Shown here piece after piece: positions 50,929 through 59,930 of a stretch of DNA of 64,000 bases. Positions within the stretch are counted from its first letter, which is position 1, and each line of letters opens with the position of its first letter. This DNA comes from Symbiodinium microadriaticum (lineage: Eukaryota > Sar > Dinophyceae > Suessiales > Symbiodiniaceae). The DNA lies in the NCBI GenBank assembly GCA_001939145.1, contig LSRX01000254.1, positions 61,461 to 125,460 of the forward strand. Reading direction: 5' to 3'. Below the pieces are notes generated by a model. The model ran no database searches. It saw only the letters and a list, made by a program, of their open reading frames with translations, and was not told the origin of the DNA. Made by a program: the position numbers and the translations under genes.

Positions 50929-51438
50929 ATGGAAGAGATTGGACCGCTCGCTGGGCAGACGCGTTCGTTTTACTTTCCCAGGCCGGACCTATACCTGGGG
51001 CTTTATAGGGTTGCTATCGTGTTCGGCGGAGCTTTATATGGTGTTGTGAGTTTCCATGATGCAGGGCTGCCGCACCCCGCTGGCCCCCACCCCACGGTAG
51101 CCTCCCTCCCTGCCTCCCTCTTGTGGGTGGGGCCTGTGGTGGTAACCTTCGCCCTGCATCCCCACCCCGCTCTGTGGTTTCGTTGTTGTTGTCCGCCCTT
51201 AGCTGAGACTTTGGTTGACCTGAATTGGAATACGCAACACGTGGAACACAAGGACCTGTTTTCGCGATTAGTGACTCAACTACTACTACGTGGAACTTTA
51301 AGAGCACTTGTTCTGATCTTCTCCACCACCACTCATGTCTACAATTGCATCGAATTGCTATGGTCGTGCGGCCCGCATCCGCCCTTCTTGAAGTTCTTAT
51401 GTGTTACTTTATCTTCCTTCTTGCTGTGGCACCGGTGA
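50929..51438 (+). CDS. Hypothetical 169-codon frame, doubtful
   Basis: ATG in a good context (GCCATGG) opens a frame with hydrophobic stretches (YRVAIVFGGALYGVV; LLLRGTLRALVLIF) that could be membrane segments. Third-position G/C bias is only moderate, and overlapping frames on the minus strand are similarly long. Possibly a first exon or a small membrane protein; no family is recognised. Low confidence. Confidence 0.2.
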   Translation: MEEIGPLAGQTRSFYFPRPDLYLGLYRVAIVFGGALYGVVSFHDAGLPHPAGPHPTVASLPASLLWVGPVVVTFALHPHPALWFRCCCPPLAETLVDLNWNTQHVEHKDLFSRLVTQLLLRGTLRALVLIFSTTTHVYNCIELLWSCGPHPPFLKFLCVTLSSFLLWHR

Positions 51439-52504
51439 TACTGCTCATGACGTTGTGCTGCTCTAGACGGCGACACGAGTCGAAAATCAGATCATCTTTG
51501 ACATCATGCTCAACATCATCACTGTCGTCGTCATCTTGATCGTCAGAAAGAATAGCTGCCACCATCACCATCGCCATACAACCCTCATCAGTATACGCAT
51601 TGTAATTCATGTCTGATGCGGGGAACTGCTGCGCAGATTTCAGCTTTGCGCATAGGGCAGAGGTGAGGTACCATAGGGTGTGGGGGGGGGGCCCAGCGCA
51701 GGGAAGCCGGATGAGCGGGTTTGGGGGCCCGGGACCCGAAAGCAGTTATGTAATTAGGATCTTCATTGCGGTTTATTTGTGTTCTTGAAAGGTTCACCAG
51801 GATGCGTATGTGGTCATTGGGGTCATTGGGTTCAAGTACTGTACCCAATCAATAGTGGGCTCGGTCCCACACGCAAAACTCCGAATGGCATGCTGCAGCT
51901 CAAGGGGGGCACTGGGACCGTTAGGGACATAGGGGTGATCCTAAGAATGTAGACTGTAGACTCATGATTCATCAATCCTCTCCCTTCCCCAAAGCCACGA
52001 ATGACTCAGATGTGCAAGTCCTGTCGGATTTCCAAACACTAAACCCTAAACCCTGAACTCATAACATGCTCGTGCAGACAAGCAGTACATGTGCCCGGAC
52101 CCTGAGGGATCAGGAAAGTGCTCAAATGGCACTAGGCATCAACATCCCTTCAAGTATTGGGGATCTTGAATTGAAGCCCAACTGTCCGGATACTAAGAAG
52201 TATCCAAAGTAGTTGTGGTGTCTGAGGGCGTGTTTGCAACCTAGCACGCTAATTTGGGAGGGGAGGGTGCTCACGCCTGTGGCTCAAATCAGCCCGAAGG
52301 ATTCCAATAGCACTAGAACCTTTCGTCCTGAAGCGGCCGAAAACCTTGCAGAACCCTTGAAGAACACGGCAAAAAACACCTGAAGCCCCAAAAACCTAAA
52401 CCCTATGGTGCACTTGAAGGAAATCTTGAATCCGTCAGGAAGCTGTGGGTCGGGTGGCGCATACGACTCGTCCGACAACGACAGGCCGGACTTGTCTTAA
52501 TTTG
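51439..52504. other. Unassigned unique stretch
   Basis: (ATC/TCA)-rich patch at 51490-51570, a G run at 51681-51690, and a short C-type block at 52040-52060. No gene is called. Confidence 0.35.
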
Positions 52505-52700
52505 CGGGTCTAGGCTTATAGGGATTAGTTTAGAGTGTAGGGTGTATAGGGTTTAGAGTTTTGGGTGCAGGGGTGGAGGGTTTCGGGTGTCGTGTCTAGG
52601 CTTCAGGTTTAGGGGTGTCAGGTTTAGCGTTTAGGCTTTAAGGTTTTAGCATTTAAAGGGTTAGGGGTTTGGGGTTCGGGCATTGACGCTTAAGCTTCGG
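52505..52700. repeat. Diffuse telomere-type array, G orientation
   Basis: Degenerate TTTAGGG, GTGTAGGG and TTTAGCG units. Confidence 0.75.
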
Positions 52701-52892
52701 TGGTTAAGCTACCCTAGACCCCAAACCCTGGAGACTGAACCCCAAAAGGGTGTTTGCGTATGTTTGCTTCAGAAGTTTGCTAAGTGTTGTTGCTCATGTT
52801 TGCCGCTCCTTTTTTTACAGTAGTGCCGTTGCAGTTTGAGTTGTGGCGTGCCTTTATAGGGTTTAGGGGTTGGGACGGTTAGGGGTTAGGGC

Positions 52893-53000
52893 TTACCTGG
52901 ACCCCAAAAGTATGTAGAATAATAGCCTTATAGGTTTTGGGCCATTTTTTTACCACTTTGGGGGGTTTAGGTAGTGTTTACTTGTTAAGTATCCTATACA
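52893..53000. repeat. HP-F element, copy 2
   Basis: CCTGGACCCCAAAAGTATGT, AGAATAATAGCCTTA, then ACCACTTTGGGGGGTTTAGG. It matches 33134-33232 in order and spacing. Confidence 0.75.
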
Positions 53001-53092
53001 TGACCATGCCTGCGAGAGACGTCAAGATTCCAGTCTGAGTAATCAGGGTTTACCCTAAGCCCTTAACCCAAAACCGAGCCGGAGCTTCCCAG

Positions 53093-53151
53093 GCTGCGTG
53101 TCGCCTCAAGCGACACCTGTGGCCACGGCGCCATGACCCGGAAGAGGCGAG
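53093..53151. other. Exon-like island, both strands open
   Basis: +: CCCAG|AACRLKRHLWPRRHDPEEA, then |GTTATG. Minus: ATGGCGCCGTGGCCACAG then VSLEATRSLGSSGS reaching GGTTTTGGG. Flanked left by C-type and right by G-type repeats. Confidence 0.35.
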
Positions 53152-53209
53152 GTTATGGGTTCAGGCTTATAGGTTGCAGCTGTGAGCTCCTTCCACAGTC
53201 GAAGGAAGA

Positions 53210-53310
53210 CAGTTTAGGGCTTAGGCTTTAGGGTTTAGGGTTTAGGATGCTTTAGGGTGCAGGGTTTAGGATTAAGGGCTTAGGGTTTATAGGGCATAAA
53301 GTTTATGGCT
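53210..53310. repeat. Telomere-type array, G orientation
   Basis: TTTAGGG, CTTTAGGG and TTTATAGGG units, about 100 bp. Confidence 0.85.
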
Positions 53311-53446
53311 TAGGGTTTAAGTGGAGGGTTCCTTGTAAGGATGTAAGTGTTTGCTTCTTCGGCATACTTGACTGTCCTCGGAACAAGCTGAGGTCTTAAG
53401 TCCTGCTTCTCGTGAACAGGTATCTGCAGCAACCTGGGTTTTGTTC

Positions 53447-53545
53447 CTAGGGCTCCATGTATTCTTGTACTACATACGTGGGGCTTGAAGTAGTCCGTAA
53501 GTAGGTACTTTGAGGTCAAACTATATACTACTACTTGGGTACAGA
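53447..53545. repeat. HP-C element, diverged
   Basis: CTAGGGCTCCATGTATTC at the left, the inner GTAGGTACTTTGAGGTCAAA, and the right ACTACTTGGGTACAGAG. Confidence 0.65.
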
Positions 53546-54423
53546 GTTTAGGGCTTGTGTGCTGAGGTGAGGTTTGTGGGTTCAGCGGGCGTTCACCGGG
53601 TTTCACAGTGATCCGAGGGCTTCTGGGTTTCTGGGGCTTTGCGTGGGGTTTGTTTTTTGGTTACAGGAGCGTGCATACCTTTGCTATTAAGTTTTCCGAT
53701 GACCGAAAAGAAGTTTACTTCTTCCAAAGCCGGTGCCTGTAGCCTCAAACCCTGAATTTAACTCCGACCCTAAGTCAGCCCTCACCCGAATGCATGGCAG
53801 GAACCCATCTTCGGGGACAAGGAAGACATGGTGCTCTCTTTCCGTGACGAGGCGAGGTCTATGGCTCCGGGTGCCGGGTCGACGACGGGTGAATGTATGC
53901 AAGTCTTTGCCACGATTATATGCGGTTTAGGTTTAGGGTTTAGGGCTTAGGATTTTTTGTATGGATTTTGTGTCAAGGCTTCTATTTTGCCAGGGGGCTA
54001 TACAAGTGGTATGGTATGGATTGCTTTCAAGGGATTGAGTAGCAAAGAAGAATCATACCCCTTCGCAGTCTTTGCTGTAGAAGTATACTATAGGATCCTC
54101 CTACACGAGTTCAAATATTAGCGCCCCTACATTGAAGCCATACAATACCCCTTTTAGTAACCCCTACACAACCCGCCCACAGTACCCAGATAGAAGGGTC
54201 TTGAAGGTTTAGCTTTACGGTTTACCTGACCCCTGTCAAGCCTACTGTTCTAGGGTTCATAATGATGGCTTCCTTAAACAGGTAAGTTGTTGAGGGTTCA
54301 GGTTTAGGGTTTAGGGATTCGGTTGTTGGGGTGCTAGATCCCGGAAACCCTGCTGTAAGCCATTATACTGTGTGGGCAGTGGGACCCCTGGCATAGCTAC
54401 ATCAAGTTCCCCGAAGAAAGCAT
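53546..54423. other. Unassigned stretch
   Basis: Sparse G-type motifs at 53920-53955 and 54290-54330. An HP-E-like fragment occurs near 54110-54155 (AATATTAGCGCCCCTACATT). No gene is called. Confidence 0.35.
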
Positions 54424-54475
54424 GTAAGTTGTTCTCTAGATCTAAATCAGGGTCCCTTTTAGGGGCTTTTTACAA
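54424..54475. repeat. HP-B left fragment
   Basis: GTAAGTTGTTCTCTAGATCT then AATCAGGGTCCCTTTTAGGG resembles the HP-B left arm. No right arm. Confidence 0.5.
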
Positions 54476-54518
54476 GCGGGTCGTACTGTGGATTTGGGAC
54501 CCAAAGCGGGTCAGGCGA

Positions 54519-54740
54519 TTTATCAAGGCGATGTGCGTGCATTATCAAGAACACGCGCGGGAATTATCAATCACATGTGACGGTTTTGTATGGGGTCTAG
54601 GGTATAGGGTTTAGGGAATCCGTTGCGCAGTGTATGAAATTCTTTTGCATGTGCCTGAAAACCCCTGCGCCTTGCGCCTGATAATTAACCCCGATGTGAT
54701 CTCGATAAATCCGGCGCAAGAGTTGATAAAGCCGTTCCAC
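54519..54740. repeat. Phased TTATCAA heptamers, direct then inverted
   Basis: TTATCAA occurs at about 54520, 54542 and 54564 (22 bp apart). Inverted relatives (TTGATAA, CTGATAA, CGATAAA) lie at about 54678-54728. The two halves can fold against each other. The frame 54630-54848 over the right half ends in a TA repeat and is not convincing as a gene. Confidence 0.55.
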
Positions 54741-54795
54741 GTGTTGAGCCATGGCGCCTGCAGAAAGCCACCACCTCATGCATACGGCATGTGTA

Positions 54796-54870
54796 TATAT
54801 ATATATATATGTTTATGTTTATATTCATACATACGTCTATATACATAATATATACACATACATATGTTTA
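54796..54870. repeat. (TA)n/TATG microsatellite
   Basis: TATATATATATATATATGTTT and TACATAC-type repeats, about 75 bp. Confidence 0.9.
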
Positions 54871-55017
54871 TATAAAGTTAGAGTATAATGTCACCCGAAA
54901 TTCACCGAAATATTAGAACCCCAATAAAGAACCAATAAAGTATAAAGCCACGTGACACAGGGCTTCTTAATCGGGTTCTTGTAGTAGTGCTGTTGTGGAT
55001 CCGGGGCTTCAGCCAGC

Positions 55018-55275
55018 TTGAAGCTGTTGAGGAGAACCGCATCGGCGTGACGAAGCTGAATCCTAAACCCTAAACCCTACCCATAGGCCCCTAAGTAGTT
55101 CCTTTTTGTGGTTCATAATTAGAATCCTAACAAGGTAATCCCAAAAAGGAACTACTTAGGGGCCTATGGGTAAACCCGACATCCTTACGCCTCAACCCGA
55201 AAAATTCGAAACCCTTAAAGCCTTAAACCCTCAAGTCAGGGGATCCGCATCCGTGTGAATAGGCTGAATCCTAGA
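55018..55275 (+). other. Two decayed copies of the exon segment at 55373
   Basis: CCGCATCGGCGTGACGAAGC (about 55034) and CCGCATCCGTGTGAATAGGC (about 55245) are related to CCGCATCAGCGTGAAGAAGC in the island 55373-55438. The first carries a plausible peptide QLEAVEENRIGVTKLN. Both run into CTGAATCCTA. Confidence 0.6.
55077..55172. repeat. HP-A foldback element
   Basis: CTACCCATAGGCCCCTAAGT at the left and AACTACTTAGGGGCCTATGG at the right, lying between the first and second decayed exon copies. Confidence 0.95.
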
Positions 55276-55289
55276 CATTAGTTAGCCCT

Positions 55290-55369
55290 AAATCCTTCCC
55301 TAAATTCTTAAGCAACGAGCCCTTAAACCCTAAAATCCTCAAGCCCTTACAAGCCCTAAGCCCTAAATG
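55290..55369. repeat. Degenerate C-orientation motifs
   Basis: CCCTAAA, CCTTAAA and CCCTTACA units end directly before ATGCAG|GAGATC, the acceptor of the best exon candidate. Confidence 0.75.
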
Positions 55370-55372
55370 CAG

Positions 55373-55438
55373 GAGATCCGCATCAGCGTGAAGAAGCTGA
55401 ACCACTACGCGAAGCTCATGAAGAGCAAGCAGCTGCAG
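55373..55438 (+). other. Best exon candidate, 22 codons
   Basis: ATGCAG|66 nt|GTGCAG. The frame EIRISVKKLNHYAKLMKSKQ then LQ is open, both ends are in phase 0, and all 22 codons end in G or C, the strongest coding signature in the window. The Lys-rich amphipathic helix suggests a nucleic-acid- or membrane-binding segment. I do not recognise the protein. The neighbouring exons could not be joined. Confidence 0.6.
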
Positions 55439-55459
55439 GTGCAGATCTGAGATGCAAAG

Positions 55460-55660
55460 GGGTTTCAGGGTGTAGGGTTTAGGGTTTAGGGGTTTGCGGT
55501 TTAGGGTTTAGGGTTTAGGCTTCAGGGTGGTATGGTGTATAGTTTAGGCTTGTTGGGTTTTCGGCTCAGGATTTATGATTTTTAGTTTAGGGTTTAGTTT
55601 TATGGAACTGAGGGTTCAATTAGGGGTCATAGTTTAGGTTTGAGGGTTTAGGGTCTAGGG
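55460..55660. repeat. Telomere-type array, G orientation
   Basis: TTTAGGG units at 55465-55520, becoming sparse to about 55660. It lies downstream of the exon candidate, opposite to the C motifs upstream. Confidence 0.8.
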
Positions 55661-56283
55661 TAGAGAGAATATAGAGTTGAAATGCCATCTACCGATGTCC
55701 AAGTTCTTCATAATCAAAGACGTCCCTGACTACTAGCCTACATGTACTTCTATCCTCAATCCAAGTTCCTGCCTGCAGGGACCCCTTTAGAGATCTGTGT
55801 GATTCCTCGAAGGCTGGCGGAAAGCTTCGGTGTTTGTGGGATTAGAGGTTGAGGGTGCAGGGCTTACAGGCTTATAGGTCTGTATGGCGTTTAGGGCTTT
55901 TGGGTGTAGGTTTTTGGGATTCGATGGGGCATTTGGGGATAGGAGCTTTGCTGCGGGACTGGATAAAGACCTTCAGCGGAGCAGTAGCTCTTTGAGTTCA
56001 GTGGCTGCGGCTGTAGGGTTGAGTGCACTAAGATGCCGTGCTCCAACGGTTGTAAGCAGGTCAGGTCTGTGTCCCACTGTCAGACACGGTTTTTTTTGTT
56101 TAACCTGAGGCCGAGAAGACCTACCTTATGACTTTTAGCCCACCTTATTATGGTTTCTACAAAATTTGTCATTAAAAAGGCAGGTCCTTTTTGGGCCACA
56201 GGTAGGGTCTACCCTCGACGGGCAGGCTTGAGGTGTCATGGGGTTTAAAAGGAGGCGCAACCCCAAGTCCCAAGGGCCTGGCC
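55661..56283. other. Unassigned stretch
   Basis: Unique sequence with sparse G-type motifs at 55840-55890 and a T run at 56090-56100. The 74-codon frame at 55884 has no domain. Confidence 0.35.
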
Positions 56284-56371
56284 CTACGCATAGGCCCCTA
56301 AGTAGTTCCTTTTTGGGATTACCTTACAGGATTCTAAATATAAAGAGGAACTACTCAGGGGCCTATGGGTA
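56284..56371. repeat. HP-A foldback element
   Basis: CTACGCATAGGCCCCTAAGT at the left and AACTACTCAGGGGCCTATGG at the right. Confidence 0.93.
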
Positions 56372-56438
56372 AACCCTAAATCCTAGACCCTAAACATCAA
56401 TAAACCCTAGACCCCGTAAACAATAAACCCCAGATTAG

Positions 56439-56507
56439 GACGCCTACGACTGGGTGGACTCGCTAGCGCGGATGAAGTCCGAAGCTTCGGCGGCACAAAT
56501 NTGGGGG
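56439..56507 (+). other. Candidate exon with one ambiguous base
   Basis: GATTAG|DAYDWVDSLARMKSEASAAQ, 15 of 20 codons ending in G/C, then an N at 56501 and GGGG|GTGGTT as a possible donor. C-type repeats lie to the left (56372-56436) and G-type to the right (56510-56570). No family is recognised. Confidence 0.5.
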
Positions 56508-56908
56508 TGGTTGGGGTTTAGTTCAGGGTTCGGGGTTTAGGGTTTATTTAGGGCTTGGGATTTAGGGTTTTGTGAAAACTGCTTCGACTGTGAGAGCATC
56601 CTGCTGCAAGAAACTCTTCCGAATGTGGCCACGAAGTAACCGTGTGTGTCGGGTAGGATAAAGTCGGCATTGCAGATCCCTGACTAGTGACAAATGCCCG
56701 GCTAAACGAGCCTGTAGATAGCTTGCATGATGCAGTTTGTAGGAGGTGTGGGGCCTAAGGCTGAAAGGGCTTGCGCCGGGTTCCTATATGCAGAGAGTAT
56801 TCAGAAAATCTCATAATTCATCCTTAACGTAAGGAAGGTTGAGAGTGCTGGGGCCACTTGCCCGACATGTTGTGCAGCACGATTTCCCGAACTGGGATGT
56901 GATGCAAC
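56508..56908. other. G-type repeats then unique DNA
   Basis: TTTAGGG units at 56515-56570, then unique sequence with no defined exon. Confidence 0.4.
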
Positions 56909-56988
56909 GAGTGGTTCCTCTTTGGGATTACCTTAAAGGGGTTCTAAATATAAACATGAACAGGAACTACTTAGGGGCCTATGGGTAG
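56909..56988. repeat. HP-A foldback element, left end truncated
   Basis: GAGTGGTTCCTCTTTGGGAT at the left lacks the outer arm. The right arm GAACTACTTAGGGGCCTATG is complete. Confidence 0.88.
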
Positions 56989-57402
56989 CACTGTCGTCGA
57001 CTATCGCCCGGCAGCATGCTTTAATCAAAAGGTGTGATTCGATGCCTCGGCAGATGTTCCAAACCCTGAATTCTAGACTGTTGTGTCACGGGGGCAATCA
57101 GACAGAGACGTGGCTGCTCATTTAGCAAATAGGCCGTCAGGACCTTCAGGAAAGTCTACGTCCTGGGTTAGGGTTCGGGGTTCGGCATTACAAGTAACTT
57201 GTAAGCCTGCCGAGCCCTGAAGAGACTGCCGTAGCCACTTCAAAACATAAGCCCCATGCTGACCCTAAATTAACTAGACCCCGATAATCCTAGTAAAACC
57301 CCAGGACTCTCACGAGGCCCTACCGAATTAAAATGGTAACCTCTAAACGCCTTCAACCCTCACAGACTAAGTCCTTAATCCTAAAGCCCTCAACCCCATA
57401 AC
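56989..57402. other. Unassigned stretch
   Basis: Weak C-type motifs at 57240-57400 and nothing else recognisable. Confidence 0.35.
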
Positions 57403-57498
57403 CCTACCCATAGGCCCTATAAGTAGTTCCTTTTTGGGATTACCTATAGGGTTCTAAATATAAACCATAAAAAGGAAGTACTTAGGGGCTTATGGGTA
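57403..57498. repeat. HP-A foldback element
   Basis: CTACCCATAGGCCCTATAAG at the left and AAGTACTTAGGGGCTTATGG at the right. Confidence 0.93.
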
Positions 57499-57611
57499 AA
57501 CCCCACAGCCCGAGCCCTCCGAGCCCTCAGCCACCCTGAACCCAGAGCCCCCCGGAGAGCACGTAAGCAAAACATAGGGTTTAGGGTTTTTGGGGTTTAG
57601 GATATCCCAGA

Positions 57612-57724
57612 CCCTCAGGGTCCATGTGCCCAAGTAGCAAAAAACACTTTAAGGCCTCAGAGGAGTCACTTTCTAAGTACTTTGGAGCCAAAGTATATAC
57701 TATTGGGGTACATGGACCCTTAGG
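57612..57724. repeat. HP-C foldback element
   Basis: CCCTCAGGGTCCATGTGCCC at the left and GGGGTACATGGACCCTTAGG at the right, with the inner GTACTTTGGAGCCAAAGTAT. Confidence 0.92.
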
Positions 57725-57850
57725 ATACAAATCCCAAGCCCAAGAAGGTCCTTAGTACTACCATGGTTTGCGCTACTATAGGGGTTAGGGTTTAGGGGTT
57801 ATGATTTAGGGTTTAGGGTTTAGAGTTACCAACTCATGCCAGTGGTGTAG

Positions 57851-57893
57851 ACCCTCCAAGGAGCCCATCCTCAAGCTGATTCAAAAGGCAGGG
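57851..57893 (+). other. Candidate exon, 43 nt
   Basis: GTGTAG|A PSKEPILKLIQKAG |GTTTGTG, 9 of 12 central codons ending in G/C. G-type repeats lie at 57780-57830. A minus alternative is less likely. Confidence 0.4.
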
Positions 57894-57984
57894 GTTTGTG
57901 TTTCAGGGGTTCGAAAGGTGGGAGGCCAAGGCCAAGTTTGGTGTCTGTTTCAGGCATCCGTTTATGGTGTGTTTGTTCAATTCC

Positions 57985-58050
57985 ACCCCGAAATCTAAGC
58001 CCAAAGCCCTAAACCCCTAAACCCTAAACCCCTAAGCCCTCAATCCAAAA
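57985..58050. repeat. Telomere-type array, C orientation
   Basis: CCCTAAA, CCCCTAAA and CCCTAAG units, about 65 bp. Confidence 0.85.
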
Positions 58051-58128
58051 TCCTTTTGGTGGTGTCTACGCTTGAGGGCTCCCTGGCTTTAGGCCTTGCC
58101 TGGGTTTCAGGGTTGAGGGTTTGGGCTG

Positions 58129-58228
58129 TTACCCATCGGCCCCTAAGTAGTTCCTGTTTTATGGGTTTATATTTAGAATCCCATAAGACAATCCCCAAAA
58201 ACGGAACTACTTAGGGGCCTATGGGTAG
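58129..58228. repeat. HP-A foldback element
   Basis: TTACCCATCGGCCCCTAAGT at the left and GAACTACTTAGGGGCCTATG at the right. Confidence 0.93.
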
Positions 58229-58516
58229 AGATTCAAGAGGGTGGGAGACCAAGTTTCGGATCTTTTTTTCAGTTCTTCAAGAGGTTTTGCCAGGGTTTAG
58301 TTTAGGGTTTGGGCCTTTAGGGCTGTAGGAATTCGGGCTTTGGGTAGTCAAAGGGAGAGAGACCAAGCTTGTTGTACTCAAAAGGGTGTCTGAAGCTCTT
58401 CTTACGATTTTGTGCGGGTTCGTTAAGGTTTATCATGGGGTGGAAGAGTGTGTGACAGTATTGGTTTTCCGCCCTTTTACCAGTTTATATGTGCAGTTCA
58501 ATTGACCCAGAAGCCT

Positions 58517-58665
58517 AAACCCTAAGTCCTTAAACCCTAAGCCGCCCTCTCCAAAAACACCCTCAACTGGAAACCCTAAGTCCTTAAACCCTAAGCCGCC
58601 CTCTCCAAAAAAACCCTCAGCTGGAAACCCTAAGTCCTTAAACCCCAAACCGCCCTCTTCAAAAG
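58517..58665. repeat. 54 bp tandem repeat, 2.7 copies
   Basis: Units start at 58517, 58571 and 58625 and contain AAACCCTAAGTCCTTAAACC then GCCGCCCTCTCCAAAA. The unit is a multiple of 3, so a minus frame stays open (FGEGGLGFKDLGF repeated), which is a repeat effect and not proof of a gene. Confidence 0.92.
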
Positions 58666-58705
58666 ACCCTTCTCAAAGGGCTCGAAGCTGCGGGTCCTCC
58701 GGGGT

Positions 58706-58848
58706 CTACTTATAGGCCCCTAAGTAGTTCCTTTTTGTGGTTTATATTTAGGAATCCTATAAGACAATCCCCAAAAGGAACTACTTAGGGTATATTTAGA
58801 ATCCTATAAGAGAATCCCCAAAAGGAACTACTTAGGGGCCTATGGGTA
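58706..58848. repeat. HP-A element with duplicated right arm
   Basis: A left arm CTACTTATAGGCCCCTAAGT, then two 48 bp copies (58743-58790, 58791-58838) of TATATTTAGAATCCTATAAG ... GGAACTACTTAGGG. It is the only copy with a tandem internal duplication. Confidence 0.92.
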
Positions 58849-59546
58849 GGCTTGTGGGGTTACTCAGGGCTTTGACCAAGGTGGGAGACCAAGCTTAGAC
58901 CGAGGCCGCTTGTGGCCCCCTCAAGCCTCCCTAAATTCTACAATTAAACCCTAAAGCGAACACCCTAAACCGTCTCTGGTCTCTAGCAGAGTGCAGTTGG
59001 GGGAAATTCTGCAGACGGACGTGGACTGAGCAAGGTGCAGGCAGAGACCGCACGTCCTCTGCGATGGCTTTGTTCCTTTCAACCAGGTGACGAGGATGTC
59101 AGGCTGATACGACGATCTCAGGCTTCAATCTACCTGTGCCATTACCCAAGGGTTCTTGCTCGAAGGCTAGAGCGCTCTTGGCTTGGTTATCCGCAGGTGC
59201 ATGACTTCACTGGCAGCTTGAAGGATCATCCCCTGACCCCTGACTCTAAAGCCTAGGCCCTAAAGCCCAGAACCTTAAACGTATACCCTGGAGCCGGAAC
59301 CCTAAATCCTAGAGCCCTAAACAGCCTACGCTTTCAAGGACTTATATACGGAAACCATCAGAAGGCACTTTAAGGAACCCCCAAAGTAGGCTTGATAGGG
59401 CTCAGGTAGAACCTTACGCCCGAATCCTTCAGCTTGGCTTGCTCCAGGCTATCGACGACTGCAAAGACAGGCTGGGGGGCTCGGCTTTTGGGGGCTTCGC
59501 GTTTTGGGATTTTACCACGGTTAGGGTTAAGGTTCTAGGGTTTATG
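58849..59546. other. Unassigned, one possible exon
   Basis: GTGCAG at about 59035-59040 precedes an open + frame (AETARPLRWLCSFQPGDEDV) that reaches AACCAG|GTGACG near 59089. C-type motifs occur at 58930-58970 and 59225-59330. Weak exon candidate. Confidence 0.25.
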
Positions 59547-59645
59547 TTTACCCAGCTGGTCCAAGTATCCAAACAATAGGTCTGGAGGTCCCAAACAGTA
59601 TGCTCAGAACTGCTTTGTACCAAAATCCGTACTGTCTGGGTGCCT
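59547..59645. repeat. HP-C element, diverged
   Basis: TTTACCCAGCTGGTCCAAGT at the left, GTACTGTCTGGGTGCC at the right, and an inner CAGAACTGCTTTGTACCAAA. Confidence 0.55.
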
Positions 59646-59767
59646 GCTCTCCCATCCTAAACCCTAAACCCTAAACCCCTGGACTCATAGGGCTATATTT
59701 CCTGCTGACCCCCCCGGCGCTGGAAGATCCCACCCCGAAATCCTGAACATGGTAAACAATAAACCAT

Positions 59768-59930
59768 CCTAAACCTCGTACTTAGGGTTTAGGGTTTAGG
59801 GTTCTCAACCATCCTAAAGTCCTAAACCTCGTACTTAGGGTTTAGGGTTTAGGGTTCTCAAGCATCCTAAACCTCGTACTTAGGGTTTAGGGTTTAGGGT
59901 TCTAAACCATCCTAAACCTCGTACTTAGAT
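59768..59930. repeat. 45 bp tandem repeat made of a C-type plus G-type pair
   Basis: CCTAAACCTCGTACTTAGGG followed by TTTAGGGTTTAGGGTTCT, starting at 59768, 59821, 59866 and 59911 (45 bp spacing for the last three). Each unit can itself fold, since it carries both orientations. Confidence 0.93.

Noticed and set aside
58433..58648. Gly/Phe repeat protein on the minus strand
   Set aside because: The 54 bp tandem repeat keeps the frame open automatically; no non-repeat coding sequence is attached.
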